A stretch of DNA of 64,000 bases from Lates calcarifer (lineage: Eukaryota; Chordata; Actinopteri; Centropomidae): positions 22,639,491 through 22,703,490 of the forward strand of contig NC_066849.1 of the NCBI RefSeq assembly GCF_001640805.2, in the 5' to 3' direction. A program made the position numbers and the translations under genes. Below are positions 12,588 to 30,600 of the stretch, piece after piece. The notes under the pieces are model-generated. The model was not told the origin of the DNA, made no database searches, and saw only the letters and a list, made by a program, of their open reading frames with translations. Positions within the stretch are counted from its first letter, which is position 1; every line of letters starts with the position of its first letter.

Positions 12588-14107
12588 TGTTTGTGTTTGA
12601 GGGGGGAGGGGAAGAGGAGTTGATTGAGTCTGTGAGAAGCTGCCACAGAGAGGTTACAGTCAGGAGAGCCAAGAGCTGCTTTACACGCGGTATAAAAACT
12701 TCAGTTAAGATTTGAGCTGTCACTTGAGAAAGCATCATGCCAAAAACTAAGGAAATCACTGTAGACTTGAAGAATTGTCGATGCTCAGGAAGCAGGAGAA
12801 GGATATACAAAGTTATAACAGTATTTCCAAGCGTCAAGAACTCAAATGAGAAACGTCACCGAGAAATTCAAGGAGAGCCACACTGTGCAGAACAAGCCTG
12901 GCAGAGGTAGGAAGCCAAAGATTTCAATGACCCTGGAAAGAAAACCAGTGAGAGACCTGTCTAAAGAACCCATAAACGCTGCCAAGACACTAGTGAATGA
13001 CTTAGTTAAGTCTGAAATTGTAGCCTCAAAGAAGATTACATGAATTCATGTAATCTTACCATATGTCTCCCCTTGACCAAAGCTGAGCGTGGATTGATGC
13101 TGTCTTTACAGTTTGGTTTTGATCAGTTAGGAAATTTCACACGGGGTCAGCTGATTTTTTTCGTGTTACTCAGTGTACGGCGACAGGAAAAGTGCACTAG
13201 GTCCTCCAGCGTCGAGGTGAACCAGCTGAATATAAGCCACTCAAGTTGACGACAAGTGCATTGAAAAGTAAAAGCTGCTGGCCTTTACCTTTTCTTTGTA
13301 AAAGCGCCTGTTCGGCCAGTAGTTAGTAAAGTAATATTTTCAGCGTTGTCCACAGTCTCATGACATGTTTAACAGGAAGCACAGCACGCTGGTTAAGCTC
13401 ATGGCAAACTGTTACTAACAGCTAAAATGAAAGCTTGTCTGTATGTAGTCTAACTGGTTAGTTTGTCACTAATCTCCAAATTTGGCAAATTGCTATAAAC
13501 TTCACTCTCTTAAACCAGTAACAGTCTGAGCTGGACTGATAGGAGTCTGTATGGATAAAGATAAAATCCTAATGATACCCATCCCTACAGCTGGTTAGTG
13601 GCTTCGCCCTGACTTTAGGCAGATGAGATATTCACTGTTCAAATAACTTCATTATAACCCTTGTTTAAGCATAAATGATTTATATATGCACCCAATAACA
13701 GAACTTGCAAAAAAATGCTTTTGCTCAAAGCTCAAAGCTTGTAAACTCAAGTTAAAACTGAGTTTTATCTCCTTTTGGGAGGGGGTATCTGTGTGTGTGT
13801 GTGTGTTTGTGTTTGTGTTTGAGGGGGGAGGGGAAGAGGAGTTGATTGAGTCTGTGAGAAGCTGCCACAGAGAGGTTACAGTCAGGAGAGCCATGAGCTG
13901 TCACAGATGATGAGCTCTGAAAAATATTATCACAGAAAATAATTAGCATAAAAGCTTTTATTTTAAATTTTTACATCTCGGAAGTGTGAACTGTTACGCC
14001 AGCGTGTGCCCTGCGACCTGCGTTGACCCCGCGGTTGCCGGGGTCCCGCGGTCGCCGCTCCCCCGACGGGCGCCGGGTGCGAGGGCCCGTTCAACGCTGC
14101 TCGCAGC
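11602..14107. repeat. Array unit U5 (type B, with Tc1 fragment)
   Basis: About 2,506 bp. TG tracts lie at about 12550-12599 and 13789-13822. The Tc1 fragment runs from about 12678 to 13042 and the palindrome is at 13032-13057. It is nearly identical to U3, which suggests a recent copying event. Confidence 0.9.
12737..13037 (+). pseudogene. Tc1 transposase N-terminal fragment (in U5)
   Basis: The copy is nearly identical to that in U3, with the same start, same frame break and same end at the palindrome (13032-13057). The shared damage shows the piece was broken before the unit was amplified. Confidence 0.85.
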
Positions 14108-15078
14108 TTTAATTATTATTATTATTATTATTATTTTTTTTTTTCTTCTTTTTCCGCCTCTTAGATCGGCTTTTTGAGGGCCTTAACATGCGTGAAAACT
14201 TACCAAAATTTGCAGACGCGTCAGGCACGGCGAAAAATTTAATAATTTAGGGGTCTTGAGCATGGGCGTGGTAAAATGGCCTCGGTAGCGCCACCTACAT
14301 TTTTAAACGGAACAGCCCCTCAAGCCCGTTGCGCCTAAAAATCTGAAAATCTGCACACATATGTAACATCCCATGACGCACCAAAAAGTCTCTTGGAGCC
14401 ATATTCTAAACCCAACAGAAAGTATTTTTATTTTGACCGGAAGGTGAAAAAATTGTGTGTTTTTGGCCATTTCCAGGGGTCGCTTGAACGCGAACTAGTC
14501 CTAGACGCATTATCCGATTGACTTCAAAACTTAATAGTATGTTCTTAAGACATAGACGATGTTAAATTGCGGCAGATTTTGAGTTTTTGTTGAAGGGCGT
14601 GGAAGTTATGGCCCCTCAAAGTTCGATTACTCGCCACGAAACAGGAAGTTGCTTTATTTTTGCTATATTTCGGCCATACTTTGTCCAAACTGCATCAAAC
14701 TTTACAGGATTGTTAATGGTACCTATCTGCACACATCCATATGTCAATATTCATACAATTGTTGTAGCACCACCTATTTATAGCAGGAAATGACATATTT
14801 TATAGTGTGATGTCCAGTTTCTAGACGGGTGACCAGATTGACTTCAAATGTTGTCAGCCCCTCCTTGAGGAATTTTTTGGAAGACTGGCTCCGAAAATTG
14901 TGAGTTTTGGTCGAAGCGTGTGCCGGTTCTGGCCCGTCAAAGTTCAGAAACCCAACTTCCTGTTTGAAACCTCAGATTTTGGGGTAACTTCCTGTTGCGA
15001 CTCTCTACTTTATCCTATAGATGGAGCCATTGTATTACTCTTTGATGGGTTTTTGGAAGGGGGTCTCTGTGTGTGTGC

Positions 15079-15117
<39 letters not shown>

Positions 15118-16664
15118 TGTTTGTGTTTGTGTTTGAGGGGGGAGGGGAAGAAGAGTTGATTGAGTCTGTGAGAAGCTGCCACAGAGAGGTTACAGTCAGG
15201 AGAGCCAAGAGCTGCTTTACACGCGGTATAAAAACTTCAGTTAAGATTTGAGCTGTCACTTGAGAAAGCATCATGCCAAAAACTAAGGAAATCACTGTAG
15301 ACTTGAAGAATTGTCGATGCTTAGGAAGCAGGAGAAGGATATACAAAGTTATAACAGCATTTCCAAGCGTCAAGAACTCAAATGAGAAGCGTCACCGAGA
15401 AATTCAAGGAGAGCCACACTGTGCAGAACAAGCCTGGCAGAGGTAGGAAGCCAAAGATTTCAATGACCCTGGAAAGAAAACCAGTTAGAGACCTGTCTAA
15501 AGAACCCATAAATGCTGCCAAGACACTAGTGAATGACTTAGTTAAGTCTGAAATTGTAGTCTCAAAGAAGATTACATGAATTCATGTAATCTTACCATAT
15601 GTCTCCCCTTGACCAAAGCTGAGCGTGGATTGATGCTGTCTTTACAGTTTGGTTTTGATCAGTTAGGAAATTTCACACGGGGTCAGCTGATTTTTTCGTC
15701 TTACTCAGTGTACGGCGACAGGAAAAGTTCACTAGGTCCTCCAGCGTCGAGGTGAACCAGCTGAATATAAGCCACTCAAGTTGACGACAAGTGCATTGAA
15801 AAGTAAAAGCTGCTGGCCTTTACCTTTTCTTTGTCAAAGCGCCTGTTTGGCCAGTAGTTAGTAAAGTAATATTTTCAGCGTTGTCCACAGTCTCATGACA
15901 TGTTTAACAGGAAGCACAGCACGCTGGTTAAGCTCATGGCAAACTGTTACTAACAGCTAAAATGAAAGCTTGTCTGTATGTAGTCTAACTGGTTAGTTTG
16001 TCACTAATCTCCAAATTTTGCAAATTGCTATAAACTTCACTCTCTTAAACCAGTAACAGTCTGAGCTGGACTGATAGGGGTCTGTATGGATAAAGATAAA
16101 ATCCTAATGATACCCATCCCTACAGCTGGTTAGTGGCTTCGCCCTGACTTTAGGCAGATGAGATATTCACTGTTCAAATAACTTCATTATAAGCCTTGTT
16201 TAAGCATAAATGATTTATATATGCACCCAATAACAGAACTTAAAAAAATGCTTTTGCTCAAAGCTCAAAGCTTGTAAACTCAAGTTAAAACTGAGTTTTA
16301 TCTCCTTTTGGGAGGGGGTATTTCTCTGTGTGTTTGTGTGTGTGTGTGTGGGTGTGTTTGTGTTTGTGTTTGAGGGGGAGGGGAAGAGGAGTTGATTGAG
16401 TCTGTGAGAAGCTGCCACAGAGAGGTTACAGTCAAGAGAGCCAAGAGCTGTCACAGATGATGAGCTCTGAAAAATATTATCACAGAAAATAATTAGCGTA
16501 AAAGCTTTTATTTAAAATTTTAACATCTGGGAAGTGTGAACTGTTACGCCAGCGTGTGCCCTGCGACCTGCGTTGACCCCGCGGTTGCCGGGGTCCCGCG
16601 GTCGCCGCTCCCCCGACGGGCGCCGGGTGCGAGGGCCCGTTCAACGCTGCTCGCAGCTTTAATT
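14108..16664. repeat. Array unit U6 (type B, mosaic, last unit)
   Basis: About 2,550 bp. TG tracts lie at about 15066-15135 and 16323-16372. The Tc1 fragment runs from about 15211 to 15580 and the palindrome is at 15568-15593. Its first ~150 bp match U1 variants while its distal TG block matches U2. The array stops after its end box, where the T-rich start is replaced by unrelated AT-rich sequence. Confidence 0.9.
15273..15573 (+). pseudogene. Tc1 transposase N-terminal fragment (in U6)
   Basis: This is the same truncated Tc1 DNA-binding part as in U2, U3 and U5, frameshifted between its two halves. It ends at the palindrome (15568-15593). A few base changes are shared with U2 rather than U3/U5. 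Confidence 0.85.
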
Positions 16665-18170
16665 TTATTTGTTTTTAAAGAAATTCTTGTGCTTTATTTT
16701 TTGGCAAAGCATGAAATCTCTGAGATTAGAAATCATCTTCACAGATACTTTTAGCCTTTACAATGTTACAAAGTCAGGTCCAAGGTTCACATTATCACAC
16801 TCTTGAGTTCATCCGGTCCGTGGGTTCAAGTCCCCATGATCCGGTAATTACAGGTAAATATCCGGCACTAAACTACTGTTATCAAAGATATAAATTATAG
16901 GACAAATAAACGTTGGCAGGTAGTCATATTCAGGATTTAAAGAGAATAAAACACAAAGATCTTATAAAATGTCTTTATAGGTACCTTGGCTGCACGTAGA
17001 ACCTGCTGTATGTGACAATAAGAAAAGCTCACATCCCACAGTGAGGAACAGACAGTCCAGCTGTTTCACACAAATAAAAGTTGTTTTCACTGACTGTATC
17101 ATAGGTTTCTATATTTTTCCAGTGGCGACAGCAGATTTTCAGGTCAGATGATGTTAGGCGCTGACTGCTCCTATAATGAACACACGGGGAGGGGAAAATA
17201 GCACCATCCTGACACCTCAGTTTGGCTGTCACCTCCATGTCATCCTCACTCAGTCACACTGTGAATGCAGCAGCAGCATAAACATAATGTGACTTCCCGG
17301 TGAACTACAAACTCCACTCTGCAGTCACATTTAATAACAGTTACTGTTGAGACCATTAGAAAGGTAAGTGAATGTAGTTTCACCTGCTCTGCATTCCATG
17401 TTATATCAAACATTATACTGTAAAACATCATACAAGGAAAACAACTTATATTCTCGTATTAACTTAAAGAAAATATGAGTCTAGTTTTTAGTTTTTTATA
17501 GACTTGAAGTCTGTTGCTTTGAAATGATGCGTTAAATGAACCTACTGCAGCAGTGTAATGTTGTACATCCTTGGCCATCTGAACTACCACTTCTCCACAC
17601 TTCACTTCACTTTACTTTAATGACCACATGACCAGAGTCTGTGGAATTTGCTTTTTGGTACAGCATGGTAACAAGGCTCAGTTCATAAATTCAGCCTCTG
17701 AGATTCATAGATGAGGTCACAGTTAGTAAGGAAAGCAAGTAAACTGACTCCCTGTCTCTGTTGTTTGTCTCAGCAGCCACAGCAGTGAGTCAGTGACCAA
17801 CGGTCTCACTACGTTGGCATGAATCTCTTCTTTGCCTTTCCCCATCAGTGGAAAAGCACCACACTAGTAGAGTGGAGGAGTGCAGAGGAAAGCAGAGGTG
17901 GGGTCCTGACTGTAAAAGACCTCTCTGTCCTGGCTTTGGCCTGCAGCCAGGCGGCAGTAGCAGAGACGTGTCAGACCAGGTACACACCAGGGAGGCACAC
18001 TTCATAAACTCTACTCTGAGCCTCAAATCCTCGAGCTGAAAGACTTGTGACTCCTGAATGACATGTTGTAGATGACTGTGTTGTAAATCACTTAAAATAC
18101 AACCTCCTCTGAGCTTCACACGAGGACTTTAAGCCGGGTCTTGGAGATAGAAGTTGGACTTTGACTTGGG
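16665..18170. other. Intergenic DNA between array and meltf
   Basis: AT-rich single-copy-looking sequence. The open frames are short and show no recognisable domain. A T-arm-like stretch (GGTTCAAGTCC, about 16826) lacks the rest of a tRNA. I see no gene here. Confidence 0.6.
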
Positions 18171-18178
18171 AGTCGTCA

Positions 18179-18185
18179 TATAAAG
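18179..18185 (+). promoter_or_regulatory. Putative TATA box of meltf
   Basis: TATAAAG lies 56 bp upstream of the meltf start codon. A transcript starting about 30 bp downstream would have a 5' leader of roughly 30 bases. This is inferred from sequence and spacing only. Confidence 0.45.
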
Positions 18186-18240
18186 TAGAGGAGAAGGAAA
18201 AGGAGGTTATTTCACAGAGGGAGGACGAGAGAACAAGGCC

Positions 18241-25320
<7,080 letters not shown>

Positions 25321-27470
25321 AGGCACAATATGAAACATTCGTCCTGCCTCTTCTCGTACTCCCTTCTTCCTCCTTCTTTCTAATCATTTTTCCCTTTATC
25401 CCTTTCCTGTATTCTTCCCCTCCTCTCTTCTCTCTCCATGTGTGGCTCCTTTGTCACCACTTTTCACACATGAATCTTCAGATGTCAGCCTTCTTGATTG
25501 CTGTCCAATCAAATCACCCGCTATAGCCTTAGTCCAGCCTAGTTTAGCCCTGCTTTTCGGGAGACCCACTCCTTCTCTCTCTGACTGTGTTTTTGTCTTA
25601 AAATTGCTTAATTTCTACCAGATTGAATAATATTTCAATATATGAGAAGATGTCGTGTTGGAACTGCCTTTGGATTTAAATGGAGCAACTGTTGAAGAAA
25701 ATGAGGGACTTGTTTTTTGTGGCAGAGAGGAGTTCAGCTGGTGTGAATCAGACATGATGAGAGAAGGTGCTGCTGCCACTTTGTTTACTGAAGGTGAGCT
25801 GCCATATCAGTGCATATGCTGCCACCTGTTACATTGCTTTAGTAGGGTAGTGCCTCTCTCTCTCTCTCTGAGGAACAGCCAATCTAATTTCTATCCACAC
25901 ATGAGCCACAGATAATGTTTTAACTTCTCACAGAAACCTAATCTGAAGATCACTTAAACTGTTTAACTTGTAAAAGTGCTGGTTTGACCAGTACATACAT
26001 ATTACAACATGTTTTCTCACTTACATCTTGTGACGTGCAGATTGGTTTAATTTGTCCATGTTTTGACATTTCTGTCTTTTAGATTTCTGCCTCTGCCTCA
26101 GTGCGAAGGAGGGGAAAGAAAACATGAAATATTATTTCATCCTATTATTTTGGATAATCCATAGAACACAGTCTCAGTAGTCTCAGTAGTTTTTATAGGA
26201 AATTAGTGAGTAGTAGTAGTAGTAGACGTAGTTCCAGCCAAAATAGTTCAGTGTCTATGGATTATCCAGAAAGTTCTGAGAAGCTTTTCAAAGATGTGAG
26301 CACCATAAACAAAATTCCATTTTTAGTACATCCATTGTCTTGGATGCATAAAAACCTGGACAAATAACAACTAAACTTACAAACTTACCAGAGAGTAAGT
26401 TTTTTAGCCTTTTAGGCTAACTGGTCCCAGGTCAGCTTTCCCCATTTGCAAAAGGCTTCATGTGACTATAGAAGTAAGATTGTTGTTCTGCTCTGCTGCC
26501 ACTTGCTCTGTGAGTACTACTAATGGACGCAGCCTTTTCATTAGCTGAGGTTGTGTTTCTGCTATAAGCTAATGCCATATCAGTGAATATGCACTAGTGT
26601 TACCTCCACACAGAGCTGTGCTGGGGATGGTGTGAGGATGAGTGAGTGAGTTTTCAACCATAGGCTGTCAGCTTCATGTATTCTCCTCAAATGCTTTGAA
26701 ACCAAAGAGATAAATAATTTAATTTATCCTTGTTGTTGTTATCAATCTGAGACTTTTGGGATGGCGCTACACCTGCAACCACTTTTTTCAAACCTTTGTA
26801 ACATTTCAGTTTCTACATTTAGACACAAATGGAGTGAGTAACTCTGAACACACTGGTTTGGGGAGAACATGAAGAAAACATCCTGTGGTTTGTGTTGGAT
26901 AGTGAATGTGTTTTTGTTGTCTGGATGGTTTAAGTCAATGAACAGTTTGTGTCAATTGAAGGGAGATGACAGGTTTCACTTTAATTTCATAGTGAAGATA
27001 GTTTTTAAAAAGTTAAATAAAGGTGGACAAGAAAATATAATACAGTTAAAAGGCAGTAATTGTTAATATTAGACTATGCTCCGCTCATGTCTGCTAACCC
27101 AAACAACTCACTCCAGAAGTGTCTCTTTCTAACTCAAACTAACCTGTTCTCATCGTTATCAACTGTACTTCCTGCTGCTTGATGCCATTTCCTGTTTTAA
27201 ACTTGTTGATTGGGTGTGTATTTTCCTATTTTGAGAGATTTATTTTTATATGAAGGTCAGGTGCCATATCAGTGTATATGTACTGACTCATGCTGTCAGA
27301 AACTAATGCCTTCTCTTCCTCTTGATAGAGATTTATTTCTATGTGAAATGATGTAACATGTAACTAATATTTAGTTGCCAGGCCAGTGCGTCTGCACAAG
27401 TATTGCTACATAAAGCTATTTTTCTGTTCTTTTTCAAATGAAATAAACTTATATGCTGCAATGTGCACTT
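25321..27470 (+). other. Probable meltf 3' UTR
   Basis: Non-coding sequence after the meltf stop. AATAAA signals occur at 27016-27021 and 27442-27447, the latter followed by a GT-rich stretch, so the UTR may be about 1.7-2.1 kb. It contains a (TAG)n run near 26208 and an inverted repeat at 26151-26268. UTR length is inferred from signals only. Confidence 0.45.
26151..26268. repeat. Inverted repeat, 15-bp arms, ~88-bp loop
   Basis: The arm TGGATAATCCATAGA at 26151-26165 has its exact reverse complement at 26254-26268. The loop contains (TAG)n. If transcribed with meltf it could form a stem-loop; it may also be a small mobile-element remnant. Confidence 0.7.
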
Positions 27471-29450
27471 TTGAGCTTTTATTTTTGACTATTCATCATG
27501 TTATCAGTGTTCATTTCCCACAGTTTTTACCTTTTTCTTTGTCATGTAACAGTTTTATAGCAGGACTTTAACTCATCCCACAGCCAGAATAAGATAATAA
27601 ATCACATCTTTGATGTCTTTATGTCCATGGAGATGCATGGAATTTGGTTTTGACATTTTATAAAACCAAATGATGAGATAAGCAGTAATTAATGATTAAT
27701 TTCAGAGTGGATTAATCTGCCTGTTATATTCCTGGTTAATATGTAGTCTCTTTTAAACAGAAACCCTGCTATATTGCCATTAAGAAGACCCCTCATTTTG
27801 CCAGCTTTGCTTCTGTGATTGAACCTTTTATACAGTCTGTTCAAGGCAGAATAATGGTGCAACATTCCCACCTTGAACAGGCTGCATAAAAGGCACTTAT
27901 GCAACGGTGGAAGAAGCCAGTCAGAATTTTCTAGAGCCCAAGGTGGCATGACTTGTTTTGTCCGACCAGAAGCCGAAAGGTTCTCAATTTTCTAAGACGC
28001 TTAGACAAAGAAAAGCAGCAAACTCATACATCTCTAAAGTTGAAACCATCAAATGTTTGTTTGAAAAATTACATAAAGTTGATTCAGAATTGTTGCTGAA
28101 TATTTTTTTGTTAATCAACTAATTGTTGCACTTTTAAGTAACAGCACAACATACAGTAATTATGCCAAGACCTAAAGCTGGATCAAATATTCCAGGAGTC
28201 ATGGAGCCAGAGGTGACAATCTTTGTTCACACTCTGACAACTCCACTGGTGTATGAACATGTATGCAGGTGTTTTACTTTTAAAATTAGTGCTGACCACA
28301 ACCAGCTGAATCTGCTTTTGCCAGTGAGGTGACCGGGTTTCACAAGGAGCGATAAAATGTCCTCTGTCATTATCTCTACTTAAATTATGTTGTAAATTCA
28401 TCTCCTGTCAACATTCTGCCAGAATTGTAAAAGCAAAGGAACTATGAGTTATAACCTGGAGGCAGATAACTGTGACCTCCTTCTGACTCTGCTGTGACAG
28501 GAGATTTGTCACTATTTTTTAAAGGTCCACGACAGAGAGGGCATTTAAAATACTCTGCTTTATATAATAACTAGTGTCCGATATATTACCTTTATAAAAT
28601 TCTTAAAAGCACATTCCCTCCTTCTCCCTCAGTGAAAAAAAGCTGAATCTGTGACTCTATTCACAGAATATCCACTAGAGGCTTCAATTTAAATGTCACA
28701 CTTGTGCTCTGTGAATTTCATATTATGATTGGCTTCAAAACTCGTTGTGATATCACAAAATACTGCTCCTGTAAACAGTTTGCGTGCTGAAATTTTATGT
28801 GAGCACTGGGGAACTTTCCTGCTATCAGCAGGTTAATGCAGAAACAGCTCTTAGTGTCAAACTCTGCAGATACAGTTCATCTTTCTGTACAATGAAAGTC
28901 AAAACACACTTTTGAGTGGTGGGCTTCATTTAAACTTGAAAATGTGACTTCTTTTAGATCTAATTTTATTTTCCAGCTGTCTAAACTTTGAAAATAGTTT
29001 CCAGGTTTTCTTTATCCTTATGCTTTGTTTTCTGATAGTCACACTGGCAAATGACAGCAATTGGCAGTCTAGCAGTCACAGTTAAGTTATAAATTATCTT
29101 TATTTATACAGTCAGAACTGAGTTCATTGTGTACACACATCACCTTTCTCCCTCTCTCTTTTCAGATGATAAAATGATTTCCACTGATAACATACAGATA
29201 AAAATCAGGTGTTCAGCAGGATCGGTGAAGGGAAATTAAAAATAAAATACTGGACATCGCTGTGTGGTTTTGTTCATAGATTAATGTGAAAAGGCTTTTA
29301 ATACAAGGCAGTTGAAGGGGTGTAGTCTTTATTCAAATGATCGGGAATTGTCATCTTACATCAGAAAAATGAACTTAACCTTTCCACATTAATCCAGACA
29401 ACCACTTCTAATTTTCCAAGACCATTCCTGTTTTTGTACAGGCTTTCTGA
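27471..29450. other. Intergenic DNA; PIGZ not seen
   Basis: AT-rich sequence with no recognisable coding exon on either strand. In human, PIGZ lies between MELTF and NCBP2AS2; I find no trace of a PIG-Z mannosyltransferase here. The stretch 28510-28930 looks like a dispersed fish repeat from memory, but I cannot name it. Confidence 0.5.
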
Positions 29451-29455
29451 AAGAT

Positions 29456-29481
29456 GCAGCACTCACTCACTCACTCACTCA

Positions 29482-29525
<44 letters not shown>
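29456..29525. repeat. (ACTC)n(AC)n compound microsatellite
   Basis: About 7 copies of ACTC run straight into about 20 copies of AC. It lies just beyond the likely 3' end of ncbp2as2. Confidence 0.95.
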
Positions 29526-29527
<2 letters not shown>

Positions 29528-29562
29528 TTTCCATGTGTTCTCAGACATGTGAATACAGTGAA

Positions 29563-29568
29563 TTTATT
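29563..29568 (-). promoter_or_regulatory. Putative poly(A) signal of ncbp2as2
   Basis: TTTATT on the plus strand reads AATAAA on the minus strand, about 220 bp after the ncbp2as2 stop codon. Confidence 0.5.
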
Positions 29569-29789
29569 GAGCTACCCACAGTTTAATCGTAAATTATCTG
29601 GCCATTGATTACACCCACGTTATTCACAACCACAATTCCTGATCGAGTCCAACATGAAGTCACTGTTTGATGGCTGCAGTTAACCACCACACTGTTTTAG
29701 TGCATTGCTCAAGCAGGTTGAAGGTAGAGATGTTGTCAGAAAAGTTTCATTATCAGTCACTTCAACATCCCACAGCCAGTCTGTCCTCT

Positions 29790-30095
29790 TTACTTCTTAA
29801 TCTGTCTGGAGCCGTCTTTCCATCCTTCCTTCACTTCATTCACAAATGTCTCTCGGACTCTTCTGAGGCGGTTGCCCACCTCTCCCATGTCACCGGGGAC
29901 TCTTCCGGCCTCCTCCCGCACCTGCCGCAGCGTCTGAGACCGCATGACCTGGTTCGAGGCGTCCCGGCCGGCTATCTGAGCCTTGGTGATGGCGTAGGCA
30001 GTGATCTGGGCCGCCCTGCGAATAGGACGAGACTCTGCCAGCTTCTCGACGACATGGAGGTTGTTGATGAGGGTAAATAACAAGCGAGAGAGCAT
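29790..30095 (-). CDS. ncbp2as2: NCBP2AS2 microprotein homolog, 101 aa, single exon
   Basis: A small single-exon protein on the minus strand. The N-terminal part reads MLSRLLFTLINN, followed by the hallmark ESRPIRRAAQITAYA; the human 99-aa NCBP2AS2 has ESRPIRRAAQLTAFA at the same place. The remainder is rich in Arg, Glu and Gln and looks helical. The open frame extends upstream to 30212, but the ATG at 30093-30095 gives the family length and the conserved N-terminus and has A at -3. The human protein is reported as a mitochondrial microprotein, also called KRASIM; its role in fish is not known to me. As in human it is transcribed away from ncbp2, but here fkbp2 lies between the two. Confidence 0.9.
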   Translation of the reverse strand: MLSRLLFTLINNLHVVEKLAESRPIRRAAQITAYAITKAQIAGRDASNQVMRSQTLRQVREEAGRVPGDMGEVGNRLRRVRETFVNEVKEGWKDGSRQIKK

Positions 30096-30367
30096 TTTGT
30101 TTGTGTTTATTATCTTAGCTAACCCAGCTAACTTAGCAGTCCCGTGTATTTCAGCCCTGTAATGACACCAGCGTTTACCGTTAGTTGACTGCAGATGTAA
30201 GTCCGTGCACATTAACTTGTAATATCATGTAGGTTGCGGTGAAAATGTCAATAACTCCATATAAAAAGGTTGACTTACTTCAGATGAACCAGGTGACCGC
30301 TGGGGCGTAGAGAGTGACATAACAGACTGTGGACGGAGCCTGAAGTTAGTTTCACATTCGCGGCTTA

Positions 30368-30600
30368 AAGGACCAATGTGTGGGATTTAGTGGCCTCTAG
30401 CGGTGAGGTTGGAGACTGCAACCAGCAGAATATCTCTTAACCATAGACTGTCTGCTCTTAACTCACTCCTCTCTTCAGAAGTGTGTAGGAGAAACTAATG
30501 TGACCTGAAACATTCCTAATGATACAAACTAACTAACAGAGGCAGCAGTATTCCAGCAACTTTCTGCTCTTTAAAATTAGTGTTTTTGTCTATGGAGTCT
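30368..30600. repeat. Interspersed teleost repeat
   Basis: It starts near GGACCAATGTGTGGGATTTA, followed by wording about a 'gtggcctctagcggtgag' motif, then ends near 'cagcaactttctgctc'. I recognise this from memory as a common fish dispersed repeat; the class is uncertain. It lies in the intergenic space between the divergent ncbp2as2 and fkbp2. Confidence 0.55.

Larger units (their letters stand above)
1..16664. repeat. Tandem array of seven ~2.5-kb units
   Basis: Seven head-to-tail copies; boundaries were set at the T-rich start that follows a shared GC-rich end box (starts at 2608, 5273, 7803, 10311, 11602 and 14108; last box ends near 16657). Order inside a full unit: (TTA)n and poly-T; about 900 bp of conserved AT-rich body; TG tract plus purine-rich module; about 1.2 kb middle segment; a second TG tract plus the same module; about 110 bp of GC-rich end box. 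The left edge lies outside the window. The body and end box resemble, from memory, an abundant interspersed repeat of percomorph fish. Open frames in the array are chance frames (many read through TG tracts as Cys-Val or Thr-His runs), so I call no gene here. Confidence 0.95.

Noticed and set aside
1..16664. Periodic array as a possible CRISPR or phage-type cassette
   Set aside because: Repeat length is 2.5 kb, no short repeat-spacer pattern exists, and the surrounding genes are vertebrate.
185..16754. Many open frames of 60-112 aa in the array, several repeated in each unit
   Set aside because: They read through TG tracts as low-complexity Cys-Val or Thr-His runs, change frame between units and match no family, apart from the broken Tc1 piece.
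16803..16850. tRNA gene suggested by GGTTCAAGTCC and a paired T-arm
   Set aside because: No matching acceptor 5' strand, D-arm or anticodon arm upstream; at most a tRNA 3' fragment or chance.
30096..30212. Upstream extension of ncbp2as2 to the first in-frame ATG (140 aa)
   Set aside because: The extension has no counterpart in human NCBP2AS2; the ATG at 30093-30095 fits the conserved N-terminus and length.
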